DNA from: Acidobacteriota bacterium
GTDB taxonomy: Bacteria > Acidobacteriota > Thermoanaerobaculia > Thermoanaerobaculales > Thermoanaerobaculaceae
Assembly: GCA_016213675.1 (NCBI GenBank)
Contig: JACQZW010000021.1
Span: forward strand, 1 to 64,000
DNA length: 64,000 nucleotides
Direction of reading: 5' to 3'
The notes beneath the pieces were generated by a model that was not told where the DNA came from, searched no databases, and was given only the letters and a program-made list of their open reading frames with translations. Of the stretch, positions 44,023 through 52,502 are shown piece by piece (within the stretch, counting starts at the first letter, position 1; every line of letters starts with the position of its first letter). Made by a program: the position numbers and the translations under genes.

Positions 44023-44355
44023 CTACTTCTTGGACGAGTTCTTGCCCTTGTAGAGCAGGACGAGGTTGCGCGCGTACAGGGGCGGCAGGAAGACGTAGCC
44101 GAGGATGACCGGCAGCTTGTCGACGTGGAAGGCGTAGAGGAGGGCGATGACGCTTCCCCAGAAGGAGATGTGCCAGAACACCGGGGGCACGACGACCTTC
44201 TTCAGCTTCTCCGAGTAGAGCCACTGGACGACGAAGCGCGAGCTGAACAGCAGGTTGCCGAGCAGCCCGAACACCGTCCACCACCGCGAGTCGGAGTACA
44301 GCCAGGGGAAGATGCCCCCGAGGAACGGCTGCAGGAAGCTCCCCGCGTCGTTCAC
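44023..44355 (-). CDS. Small membrane protein, lipid A biosynthesis N-terminal-like domain
   Basis: 110 residues, GTG start on the stop of the glycosyltransferase upstream in the operon. Three helices. The pattern FGLLGNLLFSSRFVVQWLYSEKLKKVVVPPVFWHISFWGS matches the small LABN membrane family, often found beside GT2 glycosyltransferases of the undecaprenyl- or dolichyl-phosphate sugar type. It may help flip or use lipid-linked sugars. The Lys-rich end is normal for a cytoplasmic tail. Confidence 0.8.
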   Translation of the reverse strand: MNDAGSFLQPFLGGIFPWLYSDSRWWTVFGLLGNLLFSSRFVVQWLYSEKLKKVVVPPVFWHISFWGSVIALLYAFHVDKLPVILGYVFLPPLYARNLVLLYKGKNSSKK

Positions 44356-45056
44356 CGCAGCCTCCACTTCAGGTGCCGGTCCTGCAGCCAGCGCACGCCG
44401 AGGGCGTCTCGCAGGCCGCTCAGCGCGCGGTCCAGCGTGCCGTACTTGGACGTGCCGGCGGTCCGGGGGTGATGCCGCACCGGTATCTGCGTCACGGAGT
44501 ACCCATCCATGCGCAGGAGCGTCGGGAAGAAGCGGTGCGAGCCCCGGAAGTTGCGCACCGACTTGATCGCCTCGGCGCGGAACACCTTCAAGGGACAGCC
44601 GGTGTCGAGAATGTCCTCGCGGGTGAGCCGGTTGCGCACGCCGTTGGCGAACCACGAGGAGAACCGCCGCCACGCAGTGTCGTGGCGGTCGGCGCGGATG
44701 CCGACGACGGCGTCGTGGGCCTCGAGCAGCGGGAGGAGGGCCGGGATGTCGGCGGGATCTGACTGCAGGTCGGCGTCGAGCGTCGCGATCACCCGGCCGC
44801 GGGCGTGGCGGAAGCCGGCGTCGAAAGCGGCGGACTGCCCGCAGTTCTTGACGAAGTGGAGGACGCGCACCCGGGGGTCCGCCGCGGCCAGCCCGTCGAG
44901 GAGCTCGGACGAGCCGTCGGACGAGCCGTCGTCGACGAGGACGATCTCGAAGCTCCCGAGGGGCGCCATGACCGGGACGATCGCGGCGACGAGCCGCTCG
45001 ACGTTGTCACGCTCGTTGTAGACCGGGACAACTACCGAAAACTCGATCTCAGGCAC
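44352..45056 (-). CDS. Family 2 glycosyltransferase (polyprenyl-phosphate sugar synthase type)
   Basis: 234 residues. GT2 features: VVVPVYNERDNVERL, VDDGSSDGSSELL, ATLDADLQSDPADIPALL (DxD metal site) and GCPLKVFRAEAI. No membrane helices, so it resembles the soluble dolichol-phosphate mannose synthase class. It transfers a sugar from a nucleotide to a lipid phosphate at the inner membrane face. Coupled by GTGA to the LABN-like gene. Confidence 0.9.
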   Translation of the reverse strand: MPEIEFSVVVPVYNERDNVERLVAAIVPVMAPLGSFEIVLVDDGSSDGSSELLDGLAAADPRVRVLHFVKNCGQSAAFDAGFRHARGRVIATLDADLQSDPADIPALLPLLEAHDAVVGIRADRHDTAWRRFSSWFANGVRNRLTREDILDTGCPLKVFRAEAIKSVRNFRGSHRFFPTLLRMDGYSVTQIPVRHHPRTAGTSKYGTLDRALSGLRDALGVRWLQDRHLKWRLR

Positions 45057-45083
45057 GGGCGGATTCTAGCGCAGTGGCCACCA

Positions 45084-45187
45084 CCGCCCACCCAGGCTTG
45101 CACACCCACCCGCCCGACCAGGGGTGCACGCCCGCCCGCCCAACCAGGCTTGCCCTCCCACCCACCCAGCCAGGGTTGGAGTACGAC
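45084..45187. repeat. 26-bp tandem repeat, four imperfect copies
   Basis: Units start at 45084, 45110, 45136 and 45162 on the pattern CCGCCCxACCAGGxxTGCxC; the last is more diverged. It lies between the glycosyltransferase start and the divergent C26 peptidase gene, so it occupies the shared promoter region. There are no spacers, so it is not a CRISPR array. Confidence 0.8.
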
Positions 45188-45200
45188 CTACAATGCTGAC

Positions 45201-45899
45201 ATGCGGGTGCTGATGGCGCACTGCGATCACCGGGGGTTCGAGGTCGAGCGGTTCGGCGCCGCCTGGGCGCGGGCCGGCGGCGATCCCAGCGAGCTCGTGG
45301 CGGTCACGCCGGCGACGCTCGCGACGGTGCTCCCGGGGCTCGGCGGGCCGATCTCGGGGCTGCTGCTCACCGGCGGCCCCGACCTCGAGCCGGCCCGCTA
45401 CGGAGTCACCCCGCCGCCGGGCATGACGATCGACGGCGACCGCCCGCGTGACGCCCTCGACCTCGAGCTGCTGGCCCGCGCCGAGGCGGGTGACTGGCCG
45501 GTGCTCGGGGTGTGCTACGGCTGCCAGGTGCTGAACGTCTTCCTCGGCGGGACGCTCGTCCTCGACCTCGACTCGGCCGGCAAGCCGGGGCACAAGGTCA
45601 AGGAGCCCAAGGACCGCCTGGCCCACCCGGTAGACCGCTCACCCCGCAGCCGCCTGCTCGGGACCCTGCCAAGCAGATTCGACGTGAATTCCCGGCACCA
45701 CCAGGCGGTCGATCGCGTCGCCGCGACCCTCGATGTGGTCGCGAGGGCGCCCGACGGCGTGGTCGAGGCGATCGAGCAGACCGGCACCGGGCGCTTCGTC
45801 CTCGGCGTCCAGTGGCACCCGGAGAACCTCGCCCAACCGGTGCACGTCGAGGTCTTCCGCACCTTCCGCGCCGCCTGCCTCGCCTTCGGCACGTCCTAG
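45201..45899 (+). CDS. Class I glutamine amidotransferase-like peptidase C26
   Basis: 232 residues of the gamma-glutamyl hydrolase / PuuD-like family. LLLTGGPDLEPARYG, nucleophile elbow GVCYGCQVLNVFLGG (Cys) and GVQWHPENLAQP (His-Glu) give the complete triad. The usual GxCRG has become GVCYG. Such enzymes cut gamma-glutamyl bonds; the substrate is unknown. The short gap upstream is mostly the 26-bp repeat. Confidence 0.88.
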   Translation: MRVLMAHCDHRGFEVERFGAAWARAGGDPSELVAVTPATLATVLPGLGGPISGLLLTGGPDLEPARYGVTPPPGMTIDGDRPRDALDLELLARAEAGDWPVLGVCYGCQVLNVFLGGTLVLDLDSAGKPGHKVKEPKDRLAHPVDRSPRSRLLGTLPSRFDVNSRHHQAVDRVAATLDVVARAPDGVVEAIEQTGTGRFVLGVQWHPENLAQPVHVEVFRTFRAACLAFGTS

Positions 45900-45943
45900 C
45901 CCGGACGGTCCTTGCGGTCCTCGAACGCGACGTCCCCCGCTGT

Positions 45944-46163
45944 GTCATTGCGAGCGAGCGGAGCTCGCGTAGCAACCCCGGCGCGCCTGGAGCGCCAGCC
46001 TGCGCGTCTGGGCCAACCTGAGGCGCCTCGGGGTCCTTCGTCGTCGCTGCGCTCCTCCTCAGGATGACGGAGGGCGTCGTACCGCGCCCACTCGCCTGCT
46101 GGCGTTGATCCCTGGAAGGAGCGGCCCCCCGGGGCCGTGCTGTGCTAGCAATGACGGCGTGTT
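45944..46163. repeat. Cluster of interspersed CATTGCGAG / CAATGACG-type repeats
   Basis: One element reads GTCATTGCGAGCGAGCGGAGC and continues to about 46000 with GCGCCTGGAGCGCC. A related element lies in the opposite orientation at about 46020-46074 (ends GGATGACGGAG), and a third, more diverged, at 46098-46158 (ends GCAATGACGG). They fill the gap between two convergent genes and belong to the same family as the repeats at 51837-52000 and 52389-52500. Confidence 0.75.
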
Positions 46164-47465
46164 TCACGACGCGTCGCGGCGGGTGAGGGCGACGGCGAGC
46201 GCGCCCAGGCACGCGAGCGAGGCCGGGAGCATCTGCACGACCAGGCGGGGGAGCGCGGTGCCGATCTGCCACGACAGCGGGTACGGCCCGAGGTAGACGG
46301 CGGCGGCGAGCAGGCCGGCCTGGGCCAGCACCGCCGCCGCCATGACCCGGGCGCCACGCACCGCGAGGGCGGCGAGCGCGGCCGCGGTGCCGCACGCGAC
46401 CGGCACGAGCAGGTCCGGCGTCGAGGCCACGAGCCAGAGCCCGCGCAGCAGCATCGCGAGGTGCGCGGTCCCGTCGGCGGGCAGGGTGAGGCCGCCGAGT
46501 CGGTCGCCGAGCAGGCCGAGCGCCGAGACGGCGAGGCGCCAGGCGACGGCGGGCGTCAGGGCGAGCGCCAGCGCGGACGCCGTCCGGGAGTCCCGGCGGC
46601 GCACCAGCGCGGCCAGGGCGAGGACGACCGCGAACGGCAGCCCCTCGTTCTTCAGCAGCGCCAGGCCGGCGAGCGACACCGCGAGGACCGGCACGTCGCG
46701 CTCACGGACGCCGAGGGCGACGAGGGTCGCCGCGAAGCCGGCGAGCAGCGCGACGGGGCGGTCGGCGAGCCCGACCAGGTGGCCGCCCCACAGGTCGCCG
46801 GGCCAGGCGAGCAGGAGCGTCAGCGCCGCCGCCGGCACGGGGCCGAGAGGCTCGCGCCACAGCGCCCACCACAGCGCGAGCGCGGCCGCCGCGAGGACGG
46901 CGTCGGGCAGCGCCGCGAGGAAGCCCGACCCGGCCGGCCACGACACCGCCGCCAGGTGGGCCGGCAGGAGCAACGGGTACTCGGCGTGCGAGAAGGGGAG
47001 CTCTGCCGCGGCCGACAGGTAGCGCCACAGCCCGCCGGTCGCGACCAGGTGGCGGGCCTTGAGGCCCCACACGGCGTAGAAGTCCCACCCCCACGGCTGC
47101 CCCCACGGCCACGCCGCCGCCAGCCAGACCACGCGGGCCGCCGCGACCGCGAGCAGGGATCCCTCGATCCAGCGCAGCCTGGTCGGTTCCTGGCTGCGCG
47201 GTTCGGTGCGACGTCGCCGGGAGGCGGCGACCAACGCCAGCGCGACCGGCGCGAGCGCCGCCGCCGGGCTCGCCGCCGCGCCGGCGAGGGCGAGCAGGAG
47301 CACGCTCGCGCTCTCGATGACCCACCCGGCGAGCAAAGGCTCGGCGAGGCGCCGGACGAGCGGGCTGCCCGGCGGGGCGGGGCACAGCCGCGCCCACGCC
47401 CAGGCGCCCGCGGCGACGCCCACGCCCCACGCCAGGGGAGCGATCAGCGCGCCCACAGGCACCAC
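46164..47465 (-). CDS. Polytopic membrane protein, glycosyltransferase-like (unassigned)
   Basis: 433 residues from a GTG near the end of the preceding gene; an adjacent GTG would give almost the same protein. About ten helices. WDFYAVWGLKARHL and FSHAEYPLLLP resemble the first periplasmic loop of GT-C type membrane glycosyltransferases, but I cannot name a family. The longer open frame upstream (to 48350) is antisense to der and not real. Likely operon with the gene at 47444. Confidence 0.7.
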   Translation of the reverse strand: MVPVGALIAPLAWGVGVAAGAWAWARLCPAPPGSPLVRRLAEPLLAGWVIESASVLLLALAGAAASPAAALAPVALALVAASRRRRTEPRSQEPTRLRWIEGSLLAVAAARVVWLAAAWPWGQPWGWDFYAVWGLKARHLVATGGLWRYLSAAAELPFSHAEYPLLLPAHLAAVSWPAGSGFLAALPDAVLAAAALALWWALWREPLGPVPAAALTLLLAWPGDLWGGHLVGLADRPVALLAGFAATLVALGVRERDVPVLAVSLAGLALLKNEGLPFAVVLALAALVRRRDSRTASALALALTPAVAWRLAVSALGLLGDRLGGLTLPADGTAHLAMLLRGLWLVASTPDLLVPVACGTAAALAALAVRGARVMAAAVLAQAGLLAAAVYLGPYPLSWQIGTALPRLVVQMLPASLACLGALAVALTRRDAS

Positions 47466-47848
47466 TCCGAGGCGCACGCGACCTCGACCCACCGGCCCGC
47501 GGAGGCGGCGTCGTGGCGGGCCAGCATGAGACGGTGCGGGCCCCGCTCGTCGCGCATCAGCGTCCAGGCGTGGCCCGGCGCGGTGAACGCCGCCATCGTC
47601 CAGTACCACGACGCCCGGTCGCGCGCGTCCGGGGGAGCCAGGACGGCGATCTCGACGTCGAGCGGCAGCCGCGGCTCCAGCGCGCGGAGGTCGGCGAGGA
47701 ACCCCGGGTCGAGCGCGGCAGGCGGTGTCGGCGGCGGCGCGTGCCGGGTCGCGGGCCGTCCGCCGATCCCGGCCAAGGTCACGAGCGCGGTGGCCGCGAC
47801 GAGGGCCACGGCGGCCGCGTCGAGGAACCTGAAACGGGCTGCCGGCAT
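47444..47848 (-). CDS. Membrane-anchored hypothetical protein
   Basis: 134 residues with one N-terminal helix (about 8-27) followed by a Pro/Ala-rich linker and a soluble domain containing WYWTMAAFTAPGHAWTLM and CASEWCLWAR, with two Cys near the C-terminus. I do not recognise it. The start at 47848 is preferred; an ATG nine codons earlier is also open. Its end overlaps the next gene by about 20 bases, so both probably work together. Confidence 0.6.
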   Translation of the reverse strand: MPAARFRFLDAAAVALVAATALVTLAGIGGRPATRHAPPPTPPAALDPGFLADLRALEPRLPLDVEIAVLAPPDARDRASWYWTMAAFTAPGHAWTLMRDERGPHRLMLARHDAASAGRWVEVACASEWCLWAR

Positions 47849-47906
47849 CGGCGAAAAGATACACCACGCAGGCAAATGCTACGATCACTGCGACGGAGGC
47901 GACAGA

Positions 47907-49235
47907 ATGCCGGCGACGGTGGCGATCGTAGGGCGCCCGAACGTGGGAAAGTCGACGCTGTTCAACCGGCTGACACGCCGGCGGAGGGCGCTGACCCACG
48001 ACCTGCCGGGCGTGACCCGCGACCGCGTCGCCGCCGACGCGCCGCGACCTGCCGGCGGCAGCGTCGTCCTCGTCGACACCGGCGGCTTCGAGCCCGACTC
48101 CGAGGCCCAGATCCCGCGCATGATCCGCGACCAGGCGTTGCGCGCCATCGCCGAGGCCGACGCCGTCGTGCTCGTGGTCGACGGCTCGCAGGGCCTCATC
48201 CCCTCCGACCGCGAGATCGCCGACTCGGTGCGCCGCACCGGCACGCCCGTGGTGCTGGCGGTCAACAAGGCCGACCGCCGCGACGCCGACTTCGCCGACG
48301 CCGACTTCCTCGGCCTCGGCTTCCCCATGGTCATGCTGTCCGCCGAGCACGGGCGGGGCATCGGCGAGCTGTGGGAGGCGCTAGAGCCGCTGCTGCCCGC
48401 GCCCGACGAGGAGGAAGCCGCCGAGCAGCCGCCCGAGCTCGCGGTGGCCATCGTCGGGCGCCCCAACGTCGGCAAGTCCTCGCTCGCCAACCGGCTGCTC
48501 GGCGACGAGCGCGTCCTGGTCTCGGAGGTCCCCGGCACGACCCGCGACGTCGTCGACACCCTCCTCGAGGTGCGCGGCCGCGCCGTGCGGCTGCTCGACA
48601 CCGCCGGCATCCGCCGCAAGGGGCGCACCGACCGTGGCCCGGAGGTGCTCTCGGTGGTCGTCGCCCGCAAGGCGATCGAGCGCGCCCACATCTGCCTGGT
48701 GGTCCTCGACGCCGTGGACGGGGTCACCGCCCAGGACGCCCACGTCGCCGGCTACGTCAACGAGGCCGGTCGCGGCGTGGTGGTCGTCGTCAACAAGGCC
48801 GACCTGCTCGAGCGGGCCGACGCCCGGGCCCAGAAGGAGGCCGCGGAGCGCGTCCTCGACAAGCTGAAGTTCCTCCGCGACACCCCCGTGGTGTTCACCT
48901 CGGCGCTCACCGGCGCAGGCGTCGAGAAGGTGCTGGTCCGCGCCCTCGAGGTCGGCGACGCCTTCGCGGTCAAGGTCTCGACCGGAGAGCTCAACCGCGT
49001 GCTGCGGTCCGCCTGGGAGCGCCACCCGCCGCCGGGGGGCAAGCGACCCGTGCGCCTGTTCTACGCGACTCAGGTGGCGAGCCGGCCGCCGCGCTTCACC
49101 CTCTTCACTTCGGCGAAGGGGGAGCTGCACTTCTCCTACGTCCGCTACCTGGAGAACTCGCTGCGCGAAGCGTTTTCGTTGGCCGGGGTGCCGATCCGGT
49201 TTATGATGAGGGGGCAGCACGGACGGAGCGGGTAA
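47907..49235 (+). CDS. der: Ribosome-assembly GTPase Der (EngA)
   Basis: 442 residues with two G domains in tandem: GRPNVGKSTLFNRL, DTGGF and NKAD in the first, and GRPNVGKSSLANRLL, DTAGIRRKG and NKADLL in the second. A C-terminal KH-like domain ends with FYATQVASRPPRFTLF. Der is needed for 50S subunit assembly. ATG at 47907 after CGGAGGCGAC. The next gene starts directly after its stop (TAAATG). Confidence 0.97.
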   Translation: MPATVAIVGRPNVGKSTLFNRLTRRRRALTHDLPGVTRDRVAADAPRPAGGSVVLVDTGGFEPDSEAQIPRMIRDQALRAIAEADAVVLVVDGSQGLIPSDREIADSVRRTGTPVVLAVNKADRRDADFADADFLGLGFPMVMLSAEHGRGIGELWEALEPLLPAPDEEEAAEQPPELAVAIVGRPNVGKSSLANRLLGDERVLVSEVPGTTRDVVDTLLEVRGRAVRLLDTAGIRRKGRTDRGPEVLSVVVARKAIERAHICLVVLDAVDGVTAQDAHVAGYVNEAGRGVVVVVNKADLLERADARAQKEAAERVLDKLKFLRDTPVVFTSALTGAGVEKVLVRALEVGDAFAVKVSTGELNRVLRSAWERHPPPGGKRPVRLFYATQVASRPPRFTLFTSAKGELHFSYVRYLENSLREAFSLAGVPIRFMMRGQHGRSG

Positions 49236-51416
49236 ATGGTGCAATTTCGCCCCCAGTCGCGCGAGATCATCGCCAAGATCGTCTACTACGGTCCGCCGTT
49301 GGGGGGCAAGACCACCAACCTGCGTACGCTCTACTCCGGCTACCCGACCAACACCCGCGGCGAGCTCGTCGTGGTCCCGACCGGCGGCGACCGCACCATC
49401 TTCTTCGACTTCCTGCCGATCTACGCCGGCGAGCTGCGCGGCATGCAGCTCCGCGTCCAGCTCTACACCGTGCCGGGCCAGGTGCACTACAACTCGACGC
49501 GCCAGGTCGTGCTGCGCGGCGTCGACGGCGTCGTCTTCGTCGCCGACTCGCAGCGCGAGATGCTGCGCAACAACCGCGAGTCGTGGGAGAACCTGAAGGA
49601 CAACCTGCTCCTCCAGGGCATCGCGCTGTCGGACATGCCCCACGTTTTGCAGTACAACAAGCGCGACCTCGAGGACGTCGTCGACATCGGCGACATCGAC
49701 CAGTTCCTCAACGAGTTCAACGCGCCGTTCTACGAGGCGGTGGCGACCACCGGGATCGGCGTCGAGGAAACCCTGCAGGGCGTGGTCAAGCTGGTCGTCC
49801 GCTCGCTGCGCGACCGCTTCCGCGTGCCGGCCGACTCGCCGCCGCTCCGTCGCGAGGCGGCGCCGCCGCCGCGCCCGATCGTCGCGCCGCCGGCCTCCCC
49901 GGCCGAGGCGGTGACCAAGCCGCTGCGCCAGCCGGGGCCGGCCGCCGCGTCCGACGCCAAGGTGTTCTCGTTCTCGCCGCCCGTCGTGGCGCCCGAGCCG
50001 GCGCCCCCGCCGCCTCCCAAGGCGCCGCCGGTTGTTCCGGTCGCGGCCGCGCCGGTTGCTGCCGCTCCGCCGCCGCCCCCGTTCGACGAGCCGCCCTCGG
50101 CCACCCTGGGCGACGCTTTCTCCTTCGCCCCGCCGCCGGAGCTGCCGCCGGTCGGGCCGACCCCGGCCGGTTTCGGCGACCCCGAGCCTGTACCGGCGCC
50201 GCCGGCCCCGCCGCCCGCGGTCGAGATGCCCTCCGTGCCCGAGACGATCCGGGGGTCGGCCGCCGTCCTCACCGAGCCCGACGCCGCGTCGCTCATCGCT
50301 CGCGTCTTCGGGCGGGCCCCGGACCGGCCGGTGGTTTCGCCGGTCGTCCTGGCCGCGTCGGCCGCCCAGTCGGAGCTTCCCCCGATCGATCTCCCGATGG
50401 TGCCGCCCGAGCCGTCGCGGTCGCCGTTCGACTCCGGGCCGGCGGAGTTCGAGCCGTCGCCGGCGTTCGACACCATCGAGCCGCTGCCCGCCGACCTCGA
50501 GCCGCGGGTCGAGTTCGCGGCGGCGCGGCTGCTGCCCGAGCTGGCCGGCATGGAGCTGCCCCTCGCGGTCGCGCCGCCGGCGGCCGAGCCGGTTTCGCCG
50601 GTCGCGGAGTCGGAGCCTGCCGAGCCCACCGCCGCTGCGGCGCCCGAGCCCGAGCCCGAACGGTGGGCCGTGCAGGAGCCGATGCGGATCACCGAGCTGC
50701 CGGCGCCCTCTGCCGAGATCGAGCCGGAGTTCACGGCCCCGGAGATCCCGGCCTTCGGTGAGCCGGCCGGAACGTTTGCCGAGCCCGAGATGTCGCCCTT
50801 CTCCGAGCCGCCGATCCCGGCGTTCGCCGACCTCGGCGACCCGTTCCTCCTCGCCGACGCGGTGTTCGAGCCGCCCGCCGGGGCCGCTGCGCCCGGCGAG
50901 GCCGCCGACGTCTTCGCAGCAGAGCCGGCGGCGGAGGCCGAGCAGGTGGCCGAGGAGTCGGTGGCCGCCGAGCCAGAAGCCGAGGTCGAGGCACCTGCCC
51001 CGGTCCAGGACTCCGTCGAGGTCCAGGCCGCGCCGGAGCCGATGCTCACCGTGCCGGTCGCCTTCGTCGAGCCGCCCGCGTGGTCTGACTCGGCTGTCGC
51101 CACTGGCGAGCCGGCCGTCGAGTTGACCGCCGAGCCGGCGCTCTATGCCGCCCCGACCGTCGAGGTCTCGGCGACCGCGTCCGCCCCGGAGCCGCAGGCC
51201 GCTGGCGAGCAGCCGTCGCCCGAGGCGGTGGCGGAGGCCGAGCGCGCCGCCGGCGCCGCGATCCAACGCGTGATCCCGCGCGCCCTCGCCCAGTACGGCG
51301 AGGTGCGCGAGCTGGAGCTCGAGGTCCCGGTCCCGTCGATGTGGGTCGGTGGCAAGCGCATGACGCTGCAGCTCCGCCTCACCCTGGTGCCGCAGGAGGA
51401 AGAACCCGGTGACTGA
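49236..51416 (+). CDS. MglA-like small GTPase with a 500-residue Pro/Ala/Glu-rich tail
   Basis: 726 residues. Residues 1-200 are an MglA-type Ras-like GTPase: P-loop [12 protein letters not shown], the MglA-specific TVPGQ in place of DxxGQ, and NKRDL. Residues 205-660 are Pro/Ala/Glu/Val-rich with many EPxPxP and PPAxP repeats and look disordered. A short conserved-looking C-terminal part ([31 protein letters not shown]) follows. MglA switches control cell polarity and motility in myxobacteria; in other bacteria the role is less clear. The operon with der and a MerR regulator suggests a core cellular role. Confidence 0.85.
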   Translation: MVQFRPQSREIIAKIVYYGPPLGGKTTNLRTLYSGYPTNTRGELVVVPTGGDRTIFFDFLPIYAGELRGMQLRVQLYTVPGQVHYNSTRQVVLRGVDGVVFVADSQREMLRNNRESWENLKDNLLLQGIALSDMPHVLQYNKRDLEDVVDIGDIDQFLNEFNAPFYEAVATTGIGVEETLQGVVKLVVRSLRDRFRVPADSPPLRREAAPPPRPIVAPPASPAEAVTKPLRQPGPAAASDAKVFSFSPPVVAPEPAPPPPPKAPPVVPVAAAPVAAAPPPPPFDEPPSATLGDAFSFAPPPELPPVGPTPAGFGDPEPVPAPPAPPPAVEMPSVPETIRGSAAVLTEPDAASLIARVFGRAPDRPVVSPVVLAASAAQSELPPIDLPMVPPEPSRSPFDSGPAEFEPSPAFDTIEPLPADLEPRVEFAAARLLPELAGMELPLAVAPPAAEPVSPVAESEPAEPTAAAAPEPEPERWAVQEPMRITELPAPSAEIEPEFTAPEIPAFGEPAGTFAEPEMSPFSEPPIPAFADLGDPFLLADAVFEPPAGAAAPGEAADVFAAEPAAEAEQVAEESVAAEPEAEVEAPAPVQDSVEVQAAPEPMLTVPVAFVEPPAWSDSAVATGEPAVELTAEPALYAAPTVEVSATASAPEPQAAGEQPSPEAVAEAERAAGAAIQRVIPRALAQYGEVRELELEVPVPSMWVGGKRMTLQLRLTLVPQEEEPGD

Positions 51417-51783
51417 GATCGTCATCCCCGATAAGGACGAGTTCAAGATCGGCGAGGTCTGCGACATCGCCGGCGTCAAGCCGTTCGTGCTGCGCTACTG
51501 GGAGACGGAGTTCCCCGAGCTCGCCCCGGCCAAGGGGGCCGGCGGCCAGCGCACCTACTCCCGGGTCGACGTGCAGCTCATCCTGCGCATCAAGCAGCTC
51601 CTGTACGAGGAGCGCTTCACGGTGGCGGGCGCGAAGAAGCGCCTCTCCGAGGAGCAGGCGCCGAGGAAGCCCGCCAAGAAGGCCAAGGCCGAGCCTTCGC
51701 CGGTCGAGCCGACCGACGGCCTGCGCCGCACCCTCGCCGACATCCGCCGCGAGCTCGAGGACGTCGTCGCCCTCCTCCGCTGA
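51409..51783 (+). CDS. MerR-family transcriptional regulator
   Basis: 124 residues, GTG start inside the end of the GTPase gene. Winged [29 protein letters not shown], then [31 protein letters not shown] Lys/Pro/Ala linker and a coiled C-terminal segment ([22 protein letters not shown]) follow. No metal-binding cysteines. This short class often acts on cell-cycle or housekeeping promoters; the target is unknown. Confidence 0.88.
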   Translation: MTEIVIPDKDEFKIGEVCDIAGVKPFVLRYWETEFPELAPAKGAGGQRTYSRVDVQLILRIKQLLYEERFTVAGAKKRLSEEQAPRKPAKKAKAEPSPVEPTDGLRRTLADIRRELEDVVALLR

Positions 51784-51836
51784 ACCCCTCATCCCCGTCG
51801 TCTCAACCTCCGTCGAGCGTGATCGTGCTTCAGGCG

Positions 51837-52000
51837 CGTCGGGATTGCTTCGCTCGCTCCGCTCGCTCGCAATGACGGAGTGGGCCGCGCCGCCTCAAAC
51901 ACTCCGTCATTGCGAGGAGGCGCGGAGCGCCGGCCCCTTCCGTCATTGCGAGGAGGCGCGGAGCGCCGACGAAGCAATCCCGAGGCGCCTGGAGCGCCCT
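51837..52000. repeat. REP-like interspersed repeats, left of the GIY-YIG gene
   Basis: An inverted element (51837-51880, ends CTCGCAATGACGGAGTG) faces two direct ones (51905-51940 and 51941-52000, each beginning CGTCATTGCGAGGAGGCGCG). CTCGCAATGACGGAGTG and CACTCCGTCATTGCGAG form a 17-bp inverted repeat about 15 bases apart. The right half of the last copy continues with GACGAAGCAATCCCGAGGCG. Confidence 0.85.
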
Positions 52001-52056
52001 GTGCACCGGTATCCGTCCTTGCTCTAAGCACGCTACGATGCCCTTTGACGATCTCG

Positions 52057-52353
52057 ATGCGTCCAAACACCCTCTGCGCCGTCTACATCATGACGAACGC
52101 GCGCCACACGGTGCTCTACACGGGGGTGACCTCGGACCTCGCAACCCGCGTGCAAGAGCACAAGCTCGGCACCTTCCCGTCGAGTTTCGCGAAGCGGTAC
52201 AACGTCGACACGCTCGTGTACTACGAGCCCACCGCGAGCGTCGTGGCCGCGATCGCCCGCGAGAAGCAGATCAAGGCCGGCTCGCGCGCCAGCAAGATCG
52301 CCCTGATCGAGGCGATGAACCCGGCCTGGAACGACCTCTCCACCGGCCTGTGA
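52057..52353 (+). CDS. Single-domain GIY-YIG nuclease family protein
   Basis: 98 residues covering only a GIY-YIG domain: AVYIMTNARHTVLYTGVTSDLATRVQEHK, then the catalytic region REKQIKAGSR and PAWNDL. The start chosen (52057) is the one nearest the domain; the frame is open upstream through repeat DNA. These small proteins are common in environmental bacteria and mostly uncharacterised. It is flanked on both sides by the same palindromic repeat family, which suggests a link between nuclease and repeat. Confidence 0.85.
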   Translation: MRPNTLCAVYIMTNARHTVLYTGVTSDLATRVQEHKLGTFPSSFAKRYNVDTLVYYEPTASVVAAIAREKQIKAGSRASKIALIEAMNPAWNDLSTGL

Positions 52354-52388
52354 CGAGCCGCGCCGCGCCGCACCTGAACGCCCTCCAA

Positions 52389-52500
52389 ACACGCCGAGAT
52401 TGCTTCGGCCCTGCGGGCCTCGCAATGACGAGTGACACTCCGTCATTGCGAGGAGGCGCGCAGCGCCGACGAAGCGGCCCCGAGGCGCCTGGAGCGCGTT
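52389..52500. repeat. REP-like interspersed repeats, right of the GIY-YIG gene
   Basis: Inverted element 52389-52430 and direct element 52440-52500 meet head to head. CCTCGCAATGACGAGTG and CACTCCGTCATTGCGAGG form an almost perfect palindrome with a one-base centre and one missing base. The direct copy matches that at 51941-52000 over nearly its whole length. Confidence 0.85.
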
Positions 52501-52502
52501 GC

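Noticed and set aside
46164..48350. 728-residue minus-strand frame
   Set aside because: Only the part up to about 47465 has membrane-protein character; the rest is antisense to der and to the small gene before it.
48381..51479. 1032-residue minus-strand frame opposite der and the MglA-like gene
   Set aside because: Its sequence is Arg/Gly/His-rich with no domain, as expected for antisense reading of GC-rich genes.
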